A stretch of DNA of 6,047 nucleotides from contig DGEY01000019.1 of assembly GCA_002391385.1 (NCBI GenBank), forward strand, positions 1 through 6,047, read 5' to 3'. Shown in pieces: positions 5,142 to 6,047 of this stretch; position 1 is the first letter of the stretch, and each line of letters opens with the position of its first letter. A model generated the notes under the pieces. That model did not search any database and had not been told where the DNA came from. It saw only the letters and a program-made list of their open reading frames with translations. This stretch comes from Firmicutes bacterium UBA3914 (lineage in GTDB: Bacteria; Bacillota; Limnochordia; Darwinibacteriales; Darwinibacteriaceae). The position numbers were made by a program, and so were the translations under genes.

Positions 5142-5941
5142 GTGAATCTCTCGCCCAACTACTTGTTCGTGTTAACTCTCACCACGGGCTATGAGTACTT
5201 CCTCAAACACTGTTGGCAGACACTGAGGCTATGGCGGCAGAAGCCCGCTTGGGGCTACGCCTTCTACCCACTGGTTCATTGGCTGTTGTTGGGAGGCACC
5301 GGCTGGCTCTTGTCGAAGTGGACACTCAGCACAATTGGAGGCTCTGGCATGGTGTAACGCTTGGGGCCTGGCTCTCCTTTGCGCTGCTCTTGGCGCTGGC
5401 TGGAAGTCTGGAGCTGCCTCTGCAGTTCTTGGTTGAGCGAGTTAGGAGGCGCACAGGCGTTTTCTTGTACCAACTCAACTTCTTGGTGCTCTTAGTTGTT
5501 GTTCTTCTTTCGAGACTGATGGACTGCGCGCCGAGATTTGCGCTAGACTACCGATTGATCTTCCTCTTCGTCTTTTTAGCCCATCCTGCCAACCACATTA
5601 TCCGCTTGGCCTTGGCGCGAGTAGAGCCCGCGATGGTCAAAGAGAGCAAGGGTGCAAACCATGAGGAGTTCCCTGAAGTGGCAGCTGCATCTGAAGCGGC
5701 TCAAGTAGATGACAGGTGCTTACGAATAGGGCGGAGGATAGGGACTATAGAGCGGTGGCTTATTGTCCTGCTCATGGCCACGGGTAACATCCCCAGCATA
5801 GGTTTGGTGATCACCGCAAAATCCATAGTTAGGTATCCTCAGCTGAGGGATAGAGCTTTTGCTGAATACTACCTTTTTGGCACGCTGCTCAGTGTTGTGG
5901 TTGCCTTGGGGAGTGGTTTGGTGGTACTGGGGGGGATTTGA
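5142..5941 (+). pseudogene. DUF3307-type integral membrane protein gene, interrupted by a frameshift
   Basis: A GTG at 5142, seven bases after GGAGGT (5128-5133), opens a frame that reads NYLFVLTLTTGYEYFLKHCW... and PLVHWLLLGGTGWLLSKW before stopping at 5357. The remainder, to 5941, is in the frame one base back and has hydrophobic segments at about 5360-5410, 5460-5520, 5555-5600, 5755-5830 and 5865-5938. The end, GNIPSIGLVITAKSIVRY followed by DRAFAEYYLFGTLLS, is the hallmark tail of DUF3307 membrane proteins, which are commonly next to SatD genes. Joining the halves gives about 265 residues, a normal size. The shift is most likely a single lost base between about 5310 and 5350, where both frames are open. 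No X-XXY-YYZ slippery site is visible, so a mutation or sequencing error fits better than programmed frameshifting. The usual early His/Asp residues of the domain appear degenerate. Function is unknown. Confidence 0.75.
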
Positions 5942-5942
5942 C

Positions 5943-6047
5943 GTGCGCTATGTAGCAGTGAAGGTTGACATGGTGAGTTCCAGGCTGCTGCAGCAACGGG
6001 GTGAGGTGCAGAGGCGCTTCTTGGACATCGCCGGAGAGATTAACGAC
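5943..6047 (+). CDS. SatD-family protein, 5' end only (continues beyond window)
   Basis: A GTG at 5943 begins one base after the stop of the membrane protein gene, with GGGGGGGA (about 5929-5936) as ribosome binding site. The 35 visible residues begin VRYVAVKVDMVSSRLLQQRG and continue through a helix ending in AGEIND at the window edge. The pattern (Y-V-A-V-K-V-D-M-V-S-S-R, then a charged helix) matches the N-terminus of SatD-family proteins (typical: Y.AI.GDI..S+.I.DR...Q..L). SatD was named in a Streptococcus mutans acid-tolerance locus; its biochemical role is not established. The one-base spacing implies translational coupling with the DUF3307 gene, and the pairing of the two families supports both calls. 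The rest of the gene is not in the window. Confidence 0.7.
   Translation, partial: MRYVAVKVDMVSSRLLQQRGEVQRRFLDIAGEIND

Noticed and set aside
1..6047. CRISPR array, tRNA, rRNA, or phage defence cluster
   Set aside because: No regularly spaced long repeats, cloverleaf-forming segments, rRNA-like sequence or defence genes were seen; the only regular repeat is the 14-bp GTTAAC array, which is too short and promoter-linked.

Overview
The window looks like a piece of a moderately GC-rich bacterial chromosome, probably a Clostridia- or Limnochordia-like Firmicute. That placement is inference. It rests on strong purine-rich Shine-Dalgarno sequences, several GTG/TTG starts, clear hairpin-plus-T-run terminators, and the DUF3307/SatD pair at the right end. 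No ribosomal or tRNA gene is present to anchor taxonomy.

Layout from left to right. Bases 1-125 hold a decayed piece of an IS21-type helper ATPase (IstB) with an internal deletion, followed by a terminator at 161-186. A good sigma-A-type promoter (257-285) and a leader with a 14-bp perfect palindrome precede speD-speE (369-1993). This operon makes decarboxylated S-adenosylmethionine and transfers its aminopropyl group to putrescine to give spermidine; it ends in a terminator at 2078-2106. A convergent gene on the minus strand (3798-2356) encodes a cytoplasmic beta-lactamase-fold serine hydrolase whose stop codon lies inside its own terminator hairpin. Its upstream region (3808-4173) carries a striking 61-nt interrupted palindrome. 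Next is a short plus-strand gene (4174-4602) for a coiled-coil-rich protein of unknown function, with its own terminator.

Bases 4659-5050 show no convincing gene. At 5051-5098 there are four copies of GTTAAC spaced exactly 14 bp apart. They overlap the -35 region of an extended -10 promoter that drives a two-gene operon: a DUF3307-type membrane protein, interrupted in this sequence by a one-base frameshift, and the 5' end of a SatD-family gene that runs off the window.

The functional units are therefore spermidine synthesis, an isolated serine hydrolase, an isolated coiled-coil protein, and a tightly regulated DUF3307-SatD operon. The most unusual signals are the phased GTTAAC array, the 61-nt palindrome with mismatches every sixth base, and the frameshift in the DUF3307 gene.
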